DNA of 64,000 nucleotides from Psychrobacillus sp. FSL H8-0483 (GCF_038637725.1 NZ_CP152052.1:2773501-2837500); one strand, 5' to 3'; numbered from the stretch's first letter, positions 1 through 9,647 are shown. The notes: generated by a model not told the origin, from the letters alone. Translations and numbers: made by a program.

Positions 1-1059
1 CTAATAATTATTTTCATTATTATCATATTCTTTTCTTCATTTGCTTTAAGTGCAATGAATCAACAAAAACAAGTAGAAAATACTGATAATAATTATCAAG
101 CTGTGGGAGTAGCCGAAATGGGCATTGAATATTATCAAGCAGAAATAGTGAATCAAATATACAAAATTAAATCAGATTTAGATGCAGAGATTGAAAGGAT
201 CGAGGATAACCACAATTTATCTGCATCAGAAAAAGCATCAGTTATTAGCTCCTTAGAATTAGAATTTAGCTCAAAACTCCGAACAGGCTTAGAATGCATT
301 GACGATTATAAAGATACTAGCAGATGCCACGATACAGAAAAGAACGACATTTTACCCGTAAAAGAAATTGATACAACAAATTCTGTTAAATTTACTTTAT
401 TGAATTCAAAAATTCTATCTTCTTCAACTAAACCTCAATTAGAGATATTAGTGGAAGGAAGCGTTCCAAATAAACAAAATAAAATATCCGCTATTTTCAA
501 TATACCTGAAACTTTACTAACAGTGACCTTTATACCAGGTAATGGGCCTGGGACAGGTAATCCGATACCAGAAGTTTACCCTGACTGTAATAATGACTAC
601 ATAGACAATGAATGTAAAGTTGATGGAGATGTATTATTTTCAAGCGATTTTACATTTTCTGGTGGAACTGTACAATTTAACGATACAGTAACAATCACAA
701 AAAAAAACATTGGTAACCTCAACAATATAAACGTCTATATGGACAAATTAGTAATTACAACTGAGAAAGAGAATGGTAACCCTAACAGCATCAAACTAGG
801 TAAGAATTCAAAGCTATGTATAAGAGAAATTTCTGAATCTGATGCAAAGAAATTAAATACTCAAGGAGGTAAAGATGGTGCAAAAGTTTATATACTATCT
901 AATAATCCTCACCGTATAGAAAACGCTATTTATTTTGTCTCCCAAAAAGAATTTGAAGATAACTGTAATTTCATTAAAACTAACACTAATCAGGACGATT
1001 ACTTGATTAAAGAAACTGATATTGAAGACAATATTACATCAGAAGTTATTTATCATTAA
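1..1059 (+). CDS. Pilin-like (PilX-type) surface protein, 5' end cut by window
   Basis: The reading frame is open from base 1, so the ATG at 55 is internal and the true start lies left of the window. The residues before it (LIIIFIIIIFFSSFALSAM) form a hydrophobic helix, followed by a hydrophilic region with MGIEYYQAE. A single N-terminal membrane helix running into a short polar alpha segment is the layout of type IV pilin-like and PilX-type minor pilins. The rest (about 300 residues) is acidic, Asn/Lys rich, has a few cysteines and matches no family I recognise. In relatives, prepilin peptidase or pilus genes lie next to folC, which fits. Function as a minor pilin is inferred, not shown; a generic membrane-anchored surface protein is the alternative. 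Confidence 0.6.
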   Translation, partial: LIIIFIIIIFFSSFALSAMNQQKQVENTDNNYQAVGVAEMGIEYYQAEIVNQIYKIKSDLDAEIERIEDNHNLSASEKASVISSLELEFSSKLRTGLECIDDYKDTSRCHDTEKNDILPVKEIDTTNSVKFTLLNSKILSSSTKPQLEILVEGSVPNKQNKISAIFNIPETLLTVTFIPGNGPGTGNPIPEVYPDCNNDYIDNECKVDGDVLFSSDFTFSGGTVQFNDTVTITKKNIGNLNNINVYMDKLVITTEKENGNPNSIKLGKNSKLCIREISESDAKKLNTQGGKDGAKVYILSNNPHRIENAIYFVSQKEFEDNCNFIKTNTNQDDYLIKETDIEDNITSEVIYH

Positions 1060-1270
1060 CATCGTGACTTTGCGTCAGAAACTCTCTTCAGAATTCTGAA
1101 AGTTCACTACAAGCGGATATACGTAATCAACAGACGAGTCGAGAAAGTGTCGCAATAACTTTCTTGAAATTATTAATGATCAATCTCTTAGAGGAACAAC
1201 GAAAACAGAAAAAACTTACTCCGACTAACGGTGATGTCCCTGGCATGCCATAAACCGCACTCCTGGTGAA

Positions 1271-1312
1271 AAAAATGAGAGAATCCATTTACTCCAGGAT
1301 TCTCTCATTTTT
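1271..1312. terminator. Bidirectional terminator between pilin-like gene and GGDEF gene
   Basis: A perfect 16-bp inverted repeat (AAAAATGAGAGAATCC at 1271-1286 and its complement at 1297-1312) with a 10-base loop has A/T runs on both sides. It sits between convergent genes and can stop transcription from either side. The 200 bases before it (1060-1270) hold no ORF or RNA I can name. Confidence 0.85.
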
Positions 1313-1320
1313 CATTTGTT

Positions 1321-3024
1321 CTATTTCACATATTCCGCAACTCGATTTCTACCCGCCTGTTTCGCACCAATATAGAGTGCTCGATCCGCGTTTCGAATGA
1401 GTGACATACCCTCTTCACTGTCATCTGGTGCCGAGGAAACACCGATACTTGCTGTGATAAATATTATTTCATCTCGAGAAACATCTGCCAAGTCTAGCTG
1501 CACGATAAATGGTGTTTGTTCAATTTTTAATCGAAGCTGCTCAGCAATACGCATTGCTTGTAACTTGGTGTAGTTCGGAAGAATAACAACGAACTCTTCC
1601 CCTCCATACCTTCCAACCGTTCCATTCGGACCTATTTCAGCTTTAATTATTTGTGCAAATTCTTGTAAAATAAGATTTCCACTATGATGGCCATATGAAT
1701 CATTTACTTCCTTAAATTTATCAATATCCAACATTATTAAAGACAAAGAATGATAAACACCAGCCGATAATTTTTTCATATCTATATCAATCTGTCTATC
1801 TAGATATCGATAATTATGAATCTTCGTTAACTCACAAATTTCGCTTTTGGCAACAGCATCTCGTACATAATTTGCTTTCTCCACTGATACGGCAAAATAA
1901 GAACAAAGCAAATGTACAATTTTTAATTGGTAAGCTTGAAATGCGTGTTTCTCTCTAGAAGCTAATATTAAAACGCCTTCTATTGTTTGATTACGATAGA
2001 TTGGGACACACATGACGCTCTGCATATCCAACGTTAAAAATGGGGGTTTCATGTGAATCCACTCGGACTGTTTATTATATAAAATCGGATATCCCTTTTT
2101 ATAGCCTTTTCCAGCAAGACTATGCTTAATATCTTCATGAGAAAATTTTATCTCTTTATTTACACCGTCTTCTATTGCTCGTAAAATAACAAACTGATTG
2201 TTAATATTATCAACAATATAGGCTGAATTCATAGGAAACATATTTGCTATACGTTCTATAAACATATCGATAATTTCTGTTCCTGTCATTCTTTCTGCTA
2301 ATTCATGTCCGAACTCACTTGCCTTGTTCAGATCTGCATTTACCTTTTCCGAGTCATTGTACATACGAATTAATAATGTAATCATTAAAAATGGGACTCC
2401 TAATAGTACAAAAGCAATAGCTCCAACATAACTTTCTAAGAAAAATAAGCTTATACCAAAAGGTAGCGTAATCATTGTACAGATAATATCCCATGCAAAA
2501 TCCTTTGTAAAAAAATCTGGTTTTAATCCAGTAGCTACCTGTCGAACATATAAAAGAACATGGTTGAGAATAATACTTAAAAAAGCATAAATGGATCCAA
2601 ATATAAGAACATCTTTAATCACTAGAGTACCTATATCGTACCCAAGCCAAATCACAAAAGAGCCACACGCAATAGAAATTACAAAAAACATAAAAGAACT
2701 ATAATACAGTTTATATCTAGTCTCTTTCATTATTTTCATATGGTATATAAGAGGTATTAAACAAAGTTGCATCGCAACAAGTTCTGCTAAAATTCCGTAA
2801 TTCAAAAAAATTGCAAGGTTGACCCATTGAACAAGGATCATTGTCGCCCCTGCGATAAAAAAAGGAAAAATAGTCGTGAGCAAAGCAAGTACAACAAAAT
2901 AAAAATACAGATCCCATTCAATCGGCTTACTTGAAGCGTACCTATACACCAAAAAAGTACCGATTGGGACAACTAATAGCCACATGAAGAAAATATTCTG
3001 TTTGGCTTTTCTCGAAATATCCAT
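1321..3024 (-). CDS. Membrane GAF-GGDEF diguanylate cyclase
   Basis: The 567-residue protein has an N-terminal membrane region of about six to seven helices (roughly residues 10-220), a GAF-like sensor region (about 240-385) and a C-terminal GGDEF domain. The catalytic signature is GGEEF at residues 474-478, with DIDKFKEVND and YGHHSGN upstream, so it should make cyclic di-GMP from two GTP at the membrane. No RxxD inhibitory site stands five residues before GGEEF, so feedback inhibition through that site is not expected. No EAL or HD-GYP domain is present. The ATG follows AAAAGGAG with good spacing. It is monocistronic between folC and a pilin-like gene; a link to pilus control is only an inference from position. 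Confidence 0.9.
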   Translation of the reverse strand: MDISRKAKQNIFFMWLLVVPIGTFLVYRYASSKPIEWDLYFYFVVLALLTTIFPFFIAGATMILVQWVNLAIFLNYGILAELVAMQLCLIPLIYHMKIMKETRYKLYYSSFMFFVISIACGSFVIWLGYDIGTLVIKDVLIFGSIYAFLSIILNHVLLYVRQVATGLKPDFFTKDFAWDIICTMITLPFGISLFFLESYVGAIAFVLLGVPFLMITLLIRMYNDSEKVNADLNKASEFGHELAERMTGTEIIDMFIERIANMFPMNSAYIVDNINNQFVILRAIEDGVNKEIKFSHEDIKHSLAGKGYKKGYPILYNKQSEWIHMKPPFLTLDMQSVMCVPIYRNQTIEGVLILASREKHAFQAYQLKIVHLLCSYFAVSVEKANYVRDAVAKSEICELTKIHNYRYLDRQIDIDMKKLSAGVYHSLSLIMLDIDKFKEVNDSYGHHSGNLILQEFAQIIKAEIGPNGTVGRYGGEEFVVILPNYTKLQAMRIAEQLRLKIEQTPFIVQLDLADVSRDEIIFITASIGVSSAPDDSEEGMSLIRNADRALYIGAKQAGRNRVAEYVK

Positions 3025-3121
3025 AGGACTATTAATCTCCTTTTAGTGTATTTTTATTGGTACTAATAGCACTTATTAAATAAATTATATCATGAAGATT
3101 CCAATAATTATCAACTACCTT

Positions 3122-4342
3122 TTACCTGTTTTTATCTTTAATTTCTGAAATAAAATAGAGAGACCCAGTGACAATAGTAATATCTATTCTAGAATTTTCT
3201 TCTAAATTAATTTCACCTACATCTTTAGTAACACTTTTCGCACTGTGAGAACAGTGTTTATATAAAATAGATGCTGATAGTGCTCTTTCATGATGAAAAT
3301 CTACAAATTCAAAACTGGAGGCTACCTCCTCTAGCTTTCGCAACATGTAAATGTAGTCTTTATCTTTCAAAATACCGACAATACAATGGATTCGTTTATT
3401 CGGAAATTGTTCCTTTATCGTATCTACTAAAGCATCAATACTCGCTTTGTTATGAGCTCCATCGAAGTATACGTGTTCACTCATTTTTTCCATCCGACCT
3501 GGTAAGAAAGCCTTTTTAACAGCAGCTTGAACATGGCATTCCTTTAACGAAAAATTACTTTCTAATAGAGCAGTTATTGCTAGTGACATATTGGATAACT
3601 GATGTTCTCCTAACATTTGTGGGTACAAATGATGAAACTGAGTCTCTTCATATGTATAAGTATTTCCTATAATAGAAAATGCTTTATTATATTCTATTAC
3701 TATTGAATTTTTCTGCATTGCTTCTTCTAGGACTATTTTTGTTGCTTCAGAGGATAAAGCCCCTATTACTAATTTGCCATTATCTTTTAATATCCCTGCT
3801 TTATGCCAACTTATTTTTTCGACAGTATTACCTAAAAAATTTGTATGATCAATGGAAATGCTTGGAATGACCGCTACAGAACGATCTATCACATTCGTAC
3901 TATCAAATCTACCGCCCATTCCTGCTTCTATAAAAACAACATCTAATGTTTCTTCTTCCAAAACGAGAAAAGCAACAACAGTCAACAATTCAAAATCGGT
4001 TAACATACCACTTAAGCCAGCTTGAAACATTTTTTGAAAAGCAAGATCCATTTGTTCCGGAGTCACAGGAACACCGTTCACCTGGATTTGATCGTGTACA
4101 TCGATAATGCTTGGAGATGTAAAAGAGCCATATGCAAGTCCATGTTCTTTTGCAATGGCACTTAAAAACGCTATAGTAGATCCCTTTCCATTTGTACCTG
4201 CTACGTGGATTATGCGATGCTTATTTTGTGGATTTCCAAGCTTGGCTAAAGCTTTTTGGATAGCTTCCAGTCCTGGCTTAATAATTGTTTCACTCTCTAC
4301 TTTCCACTCTTTTTTATATAAATTAAAATTATTTATTTCCAA
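3122..4342 (-). CDS. folC: Folylpolyglutamate / dihydrofolate synthase
   Basis: FolC adds glutamate to dihydropteroate and to folates using ATP, in the cytoplasm. The ATP-binding loop HVAGTNGKGST is at about residues 46-56, followed by GSFTSPSIIDVHDQIQVNG. EAGMGGRFDSTNV (about 140-152), SIDHTNFLG and the C-terminal YFDGAHNKASID are further family blocks, and 406 residues is slightly short but complete. The start is TTG, preceded by AGGGTGGAG; no ATG lies near. In B. subtilis folC follows valS directly. Here the two are separated by a divergent ATP-grasp gene pair, so folC probably has its own promoter. Confidence 0.93.
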   Translation of the reverse strand: MEINNFNLYKKEWKVESETIIKPGLEAIQKALAKLGNPQNKHRIIHVAGTNGKGSTIAFLSAIAKEHGLAYGSFTSPSIIDVHDQIQVNGVPVTPEQMDLAFQKMFQAGLSGMLTDFELLTVVAFLVLEEETLDVVFIEAGMGGRFDSTNVIDRSVAVIPSISIDHTNFLGNTVEKISWHKAGILKDNGKLVIGALSSEATKIVLEEAMQKNSIVIEYNKAFSIIGNTYTYEETQFHHLYPQMLGEHQLSNMSLAITALLESNFSLKECHVQAAVKKAFLPGRMEKMSEHVYFDGAHNKASIDALVDTIKEQFPNKRIHCIVGILKDKDYIYMLRKLEEVASSFEFVDFHHERALSASILYKHCSHSAKSVTKDVGEINLEENSRIDITIVTGSLYFISEIKDKNR

Positions 4343-4429
4343 CTACTCCACCCTATTCCCATCTTAGCAACTTTCGTGCTAAACTTCTTGTAAACATATT
4401 ATAACACGTACCCGTGGAGGTCATTCATT

Positions 4430-5308
4430 ATGCAGACATGTTGGATTGTTTATAACGGTAGTCTTACACATGATAAATTTATCGATCAAGCGCTCCTGCT
4501 TCAGGAAGCAGCTGAAAAGCAAGGAATTCAAGCAACTTTAGTGAAAAACTATGAGCTCCTAATGAACGTTCAGCAAAGTTTACATGCAAAACCCGATTTT
4601 GTTGTTTTTCTTGATAAAGATATTTTACTTGCACAATATTTAAAAAATGAAGGCATACCAGTCTTTAATGACCCAGGAGTTATTGAAATTTGTGATAATA
4701 AAGCGCGACAATATATGGCGTTAGCAAAAGCACAAGTTCCAATGCCTCTCACAATTATTGCTCCAAAAGTGTATCCAGATTGCTCGATTCAACATACAGG
4801 TTATTATGAACAGGTACTACAAACAATTCCACTTCCAATGATCATCAAAGAAGCGCATGGCTCATTTGGAATGAAAGTATATTTAATAGAGACAAGAGAG
4901 CAGTTTTTTGAAAAAGTCGATGAATTAAGAGGAATTGAATACGTTTTCCAAGAATTTATAGCGTCGAGCAGAGGCCGTGATATTCGCGTGAATGTAGTCG
5001 GTGGACAAGTAGTTGCTTGCATGCATCGCCACTCTGACACTGATTTCCGTGCCAACATTACAAATGGAGGTACTGCATCTCAGATTATTCTTACCGAAAG
5101 ACAAAAAGAAGTTGCTATTCAAGCCGCACAAGCATTAAATGCAGAATTTGCAGGAGTCGATTTATTGTTTGGTGAAAATGAAGAACCGCTTGTTTGTGAA
5201 GTAAACGGCGTTGCCCATATTCGTAATATATATAATGTAACAGGTATTAACGTAGGAGATGCGATGATTAGTTACATTCTGTCTAAAGTAAGGATCGCTG
5301 CAATATGA
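4430..5308 (+). CDS. ATP-grasp (RimK-like) ligase, first of a pair
   Basis: The 292-residue protein has the ATP-grasp layout: an N-terminal alpha/beta domain (1-90), a nucleotide-binding lysine around K140, a glycine loop GSFGMKV (144-150), RGRDIRV (181-187), FAGVDLL (240-246) and CEVNG (256-260) as the likely magnesium-binding end. This resembles RimK/LysX carboxylate-amine ligases, which join an amino acid to a carboxylate with ATP. The usual NSSPG ending is replaced by NGVAHIRN, so substrate cannot be predicted. The ATG follows GTGGAGG. It overlaps the next gene by 4 bases (ATGA) and both read against folC and valS on either side. The pair looks like a duplicated and diverged unit. Confidence 0.8.
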   Translation: MQTCWIVYNGSLTHDKFIDQALLLQEAAEKQGIQATLVKNYELLMNVQQSLHAKPDFVVFLDKDILLAQYLKNEGIPVFNDPGVIEICDNKARQYMALAKAQVPMPLTIIAPKVYPDCSIQHTGYYEQVLQTIPLPMIIKEAHGSFGMKVYLIETREQFFEKVDELRGIEYVFQEFIASSRGRDIRVNVVGGQVVACMHRHSDTDFRANITNGGTASQIILTERQKEVAIQAAQALNAEFAGVDLLFGENEEPLVCEVNGVAHIRNIYNVTGINVGDAMISYILSKVRIAAI

Positions 5309-6120
5309 ACGGCTTACTAATCTACGAACCAAAAGAAATAGAACGAAATAGTAGTTTCATAGACCGTTTAATTACTGCTGCAGAAAACCTTGGTCATACA
5401 CTTTCTGTCGTAGATGATCAGCAGTCTACTATTCCAGAGGCCGATTTTATATTTTTTAGAGCTAGAAACCCAAAGCTTTCTAAGCAATTAGAACAACGAA
5501 ATATTCCCATGTTCAATCGTGCAGAGGTGAATGTGATTGCCAATGATAAATGGAAAGCAATGCAGCTCGTTCAGCTTCTTGGCATAGCTACTGTGCCAAC
5601 TAAGAAAATACAAAGTATCTCAGAGATTTCTGAGTATCCTGTCGTTTTAAAAACAACTGATGGCCATGGTGGAATGCAGGTAGAGCTTTTTCATACACAA
5701 GAAGATGCAGAGGCTTTTATTAAACAATATGATTCTCAAACGATTATTGCACAAACATATATTGAAACAAATGCTACTGATGTACGCGTATTTATGCTCG
5801 GTACACAAGTTGTAGGTGCCGTAAAAAGAATTGGCGCTGAGAATAGCTTTAAATCGAATTTCACACTCGGTGGAACCGTCGAAAAATATACGTTGGACTC
5901 TCAGCAACTAGCTGATGTAGAAAAAATAGCAAAAGCATTAAAAAGTGACTATATTGGAATCGACTTTCTCTTATTACCGAACGGTGGCTGGCTTTTCAAT
6001 GAAATAGAAGATCCAGTTGGTGCTAGATCTTATTTCCATACAACGCAAAAAGACATTGCTATACCTATCATGGAGTATATCCATAATCAAGTAACGAAAA
6101 AAGAGTGCGCCTCCATCTAA
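5305..6120 (+). CDS. ATP-grasp (RimK-like) ligase, second of a pair
   Basis: The 271-residue protein is a diverged relative of the preceding gene. ATP-grasp marks are K116 in VVLKT, HGGMQV (121-126), TDVRVF (158-163), YIGIDFL (216-222) and FNEIEDPVG (231-239). The NEIEDPVG ending differs from its partner (CEVNG) and from classical RimK (NSSPG), so the two probably use different substrates or form a heterodimer. Translation is coupled to the upstream gene through an ATGA overlap. Its last codons and stop lie inside the terminator stem that ends the operon. Product unknown; peptide or spore-polymer modification is only a guess. Confidence 0.78.
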   Translation: MNGLLIYEPKEIERNSSFIDRLITAAENLGHTLSVVDDQQSTIPEADFIFFRARNPKLSKQLEQRNIPMFNRAEVNVIANDKWKAMQLVQLLGIATVPTKKIQSISEISEYPVVLKTTDGHGGMQVELFHTQEDAEAFIKQYDSQTIIAQTYIETNATDVRVFMLGTQVVGAVKRIGAENSFKSNFTLGGTVEKYTLDSQQLADVEKIAKALKSDYIGIDFLLLPNGGWLFNEIEDPVGARSYFHTTQKDIAIPIMEYIHNQVTKKECASI

Positions 6121-6140
6121 ATGAGGCTGCACTCTTTTTT
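6097..6140 (+). terminator. Terminator of the ATP-grasp operon
   Basis: AAAAAAGAGTGC (6097-6108) pairs with GCACTCTTTTTT (6129-6140), with a second CCTC/GAGG pairing inside. The stem contains the stop codon of the second ATP-grasp gene (6118-6120), so the hairpin is partly coding. Confidence 0.88.
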
Positions 6141-6391
6141 CGTTAATGGGTTTTTCTAACTAACAATTAAGCACAGCATTTTGCCTCGTTGCAATACTAT
6201 TAGTCAACGATTTGAAAGAAAAATAGACAGCACCCATTTTATTAAGAAGCAACTGTGCGACCGAAATTGTATCTTTGGGAGCTTACTTTATAAGAAGAAA
6301 GTATTAAATTCTTTCATTATACAAAACAGAAGTAGCCTGTCACGAAAAGCTGTAGGAGGGCGAAGGACAGACGACTGCCACAAGATTACCG
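6141..6391. other. Intergenic stretch with no recognised feature
   Basis: Between the ATP-grasp terminator and the valS terminator there are about 250 bases. Open frames here have no ribosome binding site and no recognisable product. I see no repeat, RNA or promoter worth naming. Confidence 0.6.
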
Positions 6392-6430
6392 AAAAAAAAT
6401 GGAGGGTCGTGACTTGCGTCACGACCCTCC
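6392..6430 (-). terminator. valS terminator
   Basis: GGAGGGTCGTGAC (6401-6413) and its perfect complement (6418-6430) enclose a 4-base loop. On the minus strand the stem is followed by a run of eight T, a strong intrinsic terminator just after the valS stop. Confidence 0.92.
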
Positions 6431-6462
6431 ATTCGAAATTATCCCAGTTCTTAATACTCTTC

Positions 6463-9105
6463 TTACAGGTTTTTCAGTTCTTCTAATCGTTTTAACACAG
6501 TTGCGTGTTTTTCTAGATAATCTTGTTCTTTCGCACGTTCTTCTGCAACAACTGCTTCTGGTGCTTTGGAAACGAAGCGTTCGTTGGACAATTTCCCTTG
6601 AACTAGCTTCACTTCTTTTGCCCATTTTTCTAACTCTTTTTCTAAACGTGCTTTTTCTGCATCGGTATCAATTAGTCCTTGTAAAGGAAGGAATAATTCT
6701 GCCCCTGTTACTACGGTCGACATACATTGACCCGGCGCTTCAATATCTTGACCAATTACAAGTGGTTCTGGGTTACAGAAACGCTCTAGATATTTTGCAT
6801 TTGCTTCTAATACAGCAAGTGTTTCTGCATCCTTAGCTGAAATGTATAATGGCACTTTTTTACTCATTGGTGTTTGTACTTCTGCACGGATATTACGAAC
6901 AGATCGGATAATTTCAGCAAGTAGCTTCATGCTAGCAGCTTCTTCTTTATTCGAAAGAGCTTCGTTTACTGTTGGCCATGCAGCTACTGTAATGGACTCT
7001 CCTTCATGTGGAAGGTTTTGCCAAATCTCTTCCGTGATAAATGGCATAAATGGATGCAATAAACGCATCGTGTTATCTAGTACATAAGCTAGAACAGAAC
7101 GTGTCATTTGCTTCGCTTCTTCATCTTCCCCATTTAGTGGGAGTTTCGCCATCTCGATGTACCAGTCACACAAATCATCCCATATGAAGTTATACAGGGC
7201 ACGACCTACTTCACCAAACTCATACTTCTCTGAAAGTCTTGTTACTTGTTCAATTGTTTCATTCAAACGAGTTAATATCCAAGCATCCGCAACGGATTTT
7301 TTCCCATCCAAATTAATCTCTTCAAATTTCAAGCCGTCCATATTCATCAATGCAAATCGAGAAGCATTCCAAATCTTATTTGCAAAGTTCCAAACTGCTT
7401 CTACTTTTTCAGTAGAATAACGTAAATCTTGCCCTGGAGATGAACCTGTACTTAAGAAATATCGAAGTGAATCTGCACCGTATTGCTCAATAACTTCCAT
7501 TGGATCAATACCATTACCAAGTGATTTCGACATTTTACTTCCATCTTCTGCACGAACAAGTCCATGAATTAATACATCTTCAAATGGACGAGTTTCTGTA
7601 AATTCTATCCCTTGGAAAATCATACGAGAAACCCAGAAGAATATAATATCATAACCGGTAACAAGTGTATTCGTTGGATAATACTTTTTAAACTCTTCGT
7701 TTTCTGTATTAGGCCAACCTAATGTCGAGAACGGCCAAAGTGCAGAAGAGAACCAAGTATCTAACACATCATCTTCTTGTTTCCAATTTTCAGCATCTGC
7801 TGGAGCTTCGTGTCCAACATATACTTCTCCTGTTTCTTTATGATACCAAGCAGGAATTCGATGGCCCCACCATAATTGTCGAGAGATACACCAATCATGA
7901 AGGTTTTCCATCCAGCGTAAGTATGTTTTCTCAAAGCGATCTGGTACGAAGTTTACTTTTTCTTCTGTTTGTTGTAATTTGATTGCTTCTTCAGCTAGAG
8001 GTTGCATTTTAACAAACCATTGCGTTGATAAATATGGTTCTACAACTGCTCCACTGCGCTCTGAATGTCCTACTGAATGCATATGTTCTTCGATTTTGAA
8101 TAAAACACCAGCGTCTTGTAAATCTTTTACGATTTGTTTACGACAAGCAAAACGGTCCATTCCATCATAAATTGCTGCGTTTTTATTCATTGTACCGTCT
8201 TCATTCATAACTAAAATACGTTCTAAATTATGACGATTTCCGATTTCAAAGTCGTTAGGATCATGTGCAGGTGTAATTTTTACTGCTCCACTACCAAATT
8301 CCATATCTACGTAGTCATCCCCAACGATTGGAATTTCACGACCAACGATAGGGAGCTTTACTGTTTTACCGATTAAATGTTTGTAACGGTCATCTTCTGG
8401 ATGAACTGCAACCGCAGTATCACCAAGCATTGTTTCAGGGCGAGTAGTCGCAACGTCGATTGAACCAGTACCATCTGCAAGTGGGTAATGCATATGATAG
8501 AATGCACCCTGTACATCTTTATGAATTACTTCGATATCAGAGAGCGCAGTTTTTGTTGCAGGATCCCAGTTAATAATATATTCACCGCGGTAAATCAGCC
8601 CTTTATTGTACAGCTTCACGAATACTTCTTTTACTGCGTTTGAAAGACCTTCGTCTAATGTAAAGCGTTCTCGAGAGTAGTCTAAGCCTAAACCTAGTTT
8701 TGACCATTGTGCACGAATATGACCAGCATACTCTTCTTTCCATTTCCATGTTTCTTCTACAAATTTTTCACGACCCAAATCATAACGTGAAATATTTTCT
8801 GAACGTAGCTTTTCTTCTACTTTCGCTTGTGTAGCGATACCTGCATGGTCCATACCAGGTAACCATAATGCGTCGTATCCTTGCATACGCTTCATACGAA
8901 TAATAATATCTTGCAGAGTTGTATCCCATGCGTGCCCTAAATGTAATTTACCTGTTACGTTTGGGGGCGGTATTACGATTGTATAAGGCTTCTTATCGCT
9001 TTCTGGATGCGCTTCGAAGTATTTCCCTTCTAGCCACCACTCGTAGCGACCTTTTTCAATCGACTGTGGATCATACTTGGTTGGCATCGTTGTTTCATTT
9101 GTCAT
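6463..9105 (-). CDS. valS: Valyl-tRNA synthetase
   Basis: ValS charges tRNA-Val with valine and edits mischarged threonine. The 880 residues equal the usual Bacillus length. The class I signatures are [14 protein letters not shown] (about 48-61, HIGH motif) and [10 protein letters not shown] (about 523-532, KMSKS motif), with the editing insertion between ([19 protein letters not shown]) and a C-terminal coiled coil ending in KRLEELKNL. The ATG follows TAGGAGGAAC. Expression is controlled by a T-box leader directly upstream. Confidence 0.97.
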   Translation of the reverse strand: MTNETTMPTKYDPQSIEKGRYEWWLEGKYFEAHPESDKKPYTIVIPPPNVTGKLHLGHAWDTTLQDIIIRMKRMQGYDALWLPGMDHAGIATQAKVEEKLRSENISRYDLGREKFVEETWKWKEEYAGHIRAQWSKLGLGLDYSRERFTLDEGLSNAVKEVFVKLYNKGLIYRGEYIINWDPATKTALSDIEVIHKDVQGAFYHMHYPLADGTGSIDVATTRPETMLGDTAVAVHPEDDRYKHLIGKTVKLPIVGREIPIVGDDYVDMEFGSGAVKITPAHDPNDFEIGNRHNLERILVMNEDGTMNKNAAIYDGMDRFACRKQIVKDLQDAGVLFKIEEHMHSVGHSERSGAVVEPYLSTQWFVKMQPLAEEAIKLQQTEEKVNFVPDRFEKTYLRWMENLHDWCISRQLWWGHRIPAWYHKETGEVYVGHEAPADAENWKQEDDVLDTWFSSALWPFSTLGWPNTENEEFKKYYPTNTLVTGYDIIFFWVSRMIFQGIEFTETRPFEDVLIHGLVRAEDGSKMSKSLGNGIDPMEVIEQYGADSLRYFLSTGSSPGQDLRYSTEKVEAVWNFANKIWNASRFALMNMDGLKFEEINLDGKKSVADAWILTRLNETIEQVTRLSEKYEFGEVGRALYNFIWDDLCDWYIEMAKLPLNGEDEEAKQMTRSVLAYVLDNTMRLLHPFMPFITEEIWQNLPHEGESITVAAWPTVNEALSNKEEAASMKLLAEIIRSVRNIRAEVQTPMSKKVPLYISAKDAETLAVLEANAKYLERFCNPEPLVIGQDIEAPGQCMSTVVTGAELFLPLQGLIDTDAEKARLEKELEKWAKEVKLVQGKLSNERFVSKAPEAVVAEERAKEQDYLEKHATVLKRLEELKNL

Positions 9106-9130
9106 TTTCTGTTCCTCCTAAAAAAGAATA

Positions 9131-9390
9131 TAAAAAAACTCCATTCGTCTTAAAGGACGAAGGAGTTTGTTCGCGGTACCACCTTTATTCGCAGATGCAA
9201 AAGAATGCATCACGCTCTCAATTCGATAACGGCTTCAAACCGGTATTTGCTACTATTAGTTCACAAATACTGCTCGTGGGCTACCTTCAAATGGTGGTTC
9301 ACAGAAACATTTCAGCAAATTGTTTCCTTTCTTTTGAAAACCAGATCATTTTACTCTTCCCATTCATAGCATCCATATATAGTTGTTTAT
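9131..9390 (-). ncRNA. T-box leader (valine) of valS
   Basis: Read on the minus strand, the leader carries the T-box sequence AGGTGGTACCGCG (9184-9172), followed by a terminator stem AAACTCCTTCGTC / GACGAATGGAGTTT and a T run (about 9168-9132). Upstream, a Stem I region contains the AGTA/GAA loop pair, with GAAG then GTA (GTA at 9284-9282) as the likely specifier codon for valine, flanked by TGGG/CCCA pairing. Uncharged tRNA-Val would bind and favour the antiterminator. The class is certain from the T-box; the exact specifier position is inferred by hand folding. Confidence 0.92.
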
Positions 9391-9420
9391 ATTGTATCGA
9401 ATACTATTATATGCCGTCAA
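9391..9420 (-). promoter_or_regulatory. Sigma-A promoter of the valS leader
   Basis: On the minus strand TTGACG (9420-9415), an 18-base spacer and TACAAT (9396-9391) form a good housekeeping promoter. Transcription would start about seven bases on, at the 5' end of the T-box leader. Confidence 0.75.
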
Positions 9421-9449
9421 GTCCAGTCTTGCGAAAGGAGGATATTATC

Positions 9450-9647
9450 ATGAGAAAAGGACCTAGATATAACCCGTATTTACTACCTGAGTGGCTTCGT
9501 AAAACACGCTTTTATTGTAAAGGGATTATTATTCCTATTTGTGGTTTCCAAACCATACGTGTATTAATTATTCCTACTACTTGGGATATTCTTTTACTTA
9601 TCTTTCTACTCTTCTTCTGCTTTTTGTTTTACAAAGACATAATTTGA
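9450..9647 (+). CDS. Small basic membrane protein, 65 residues
   Basis: The ATG at 9450 follows GAAAGGAGG with 8 bases of spacing, a strong ribosome binding site. The product has a basic, aromatic N-terminus (MRKGPRYNPYLLPEWLRKTR) and one or two hydrophobic segments (about 25-42 and 46-60) ending YKDII. I do not recognise the family. It takes the place of ysxE in the B. subtilis order and overlaps the 3' end of the convergent SpoVID-like gene by 42 bases. It lies divergent from the valS promoter. A longer open frame running through the T-box is not a gene; this shorter start is the supported one. Confidence 0.65.
   Translation: MRKGPRYNPYLLPEWLRKTRFYCKGIIIPICGFQTIRVLIIPTTWDILLLIFLLFFCFLFYKDII

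Noticed and set aside
1060-1078. TGACGCAAAGTCACG on the minus strand, like part of a cyclic di-GMP riboswitch
   Set aside because: Only one short block matches. The second conserved half and the P1 pairing are missing, and no gene lies in the right direction downstream.
4345-4429. CATATTATA upstream of the ATP-grasp pair as a sporulation sigma -10
   Set aside because: It resembles sigma-K or sigma-G -10 boxes, but no matching -35 stands at the right distance. Too weak to list.
6181-6486. Plus-strand frame of 101 codons in the gap before valS
   Set aside because: No ribosome binding site, no recognisable product, and it crosses the valS terminator and 3' end.
8919-9449. Long plus-strand frame (242 codons) leading into the small membrane gene
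   Set aside because: It runs through the 5' end of valS and the T-box leader in antisense. Only the last 65 codons, which begin after a strong ribosome binding site, look real.
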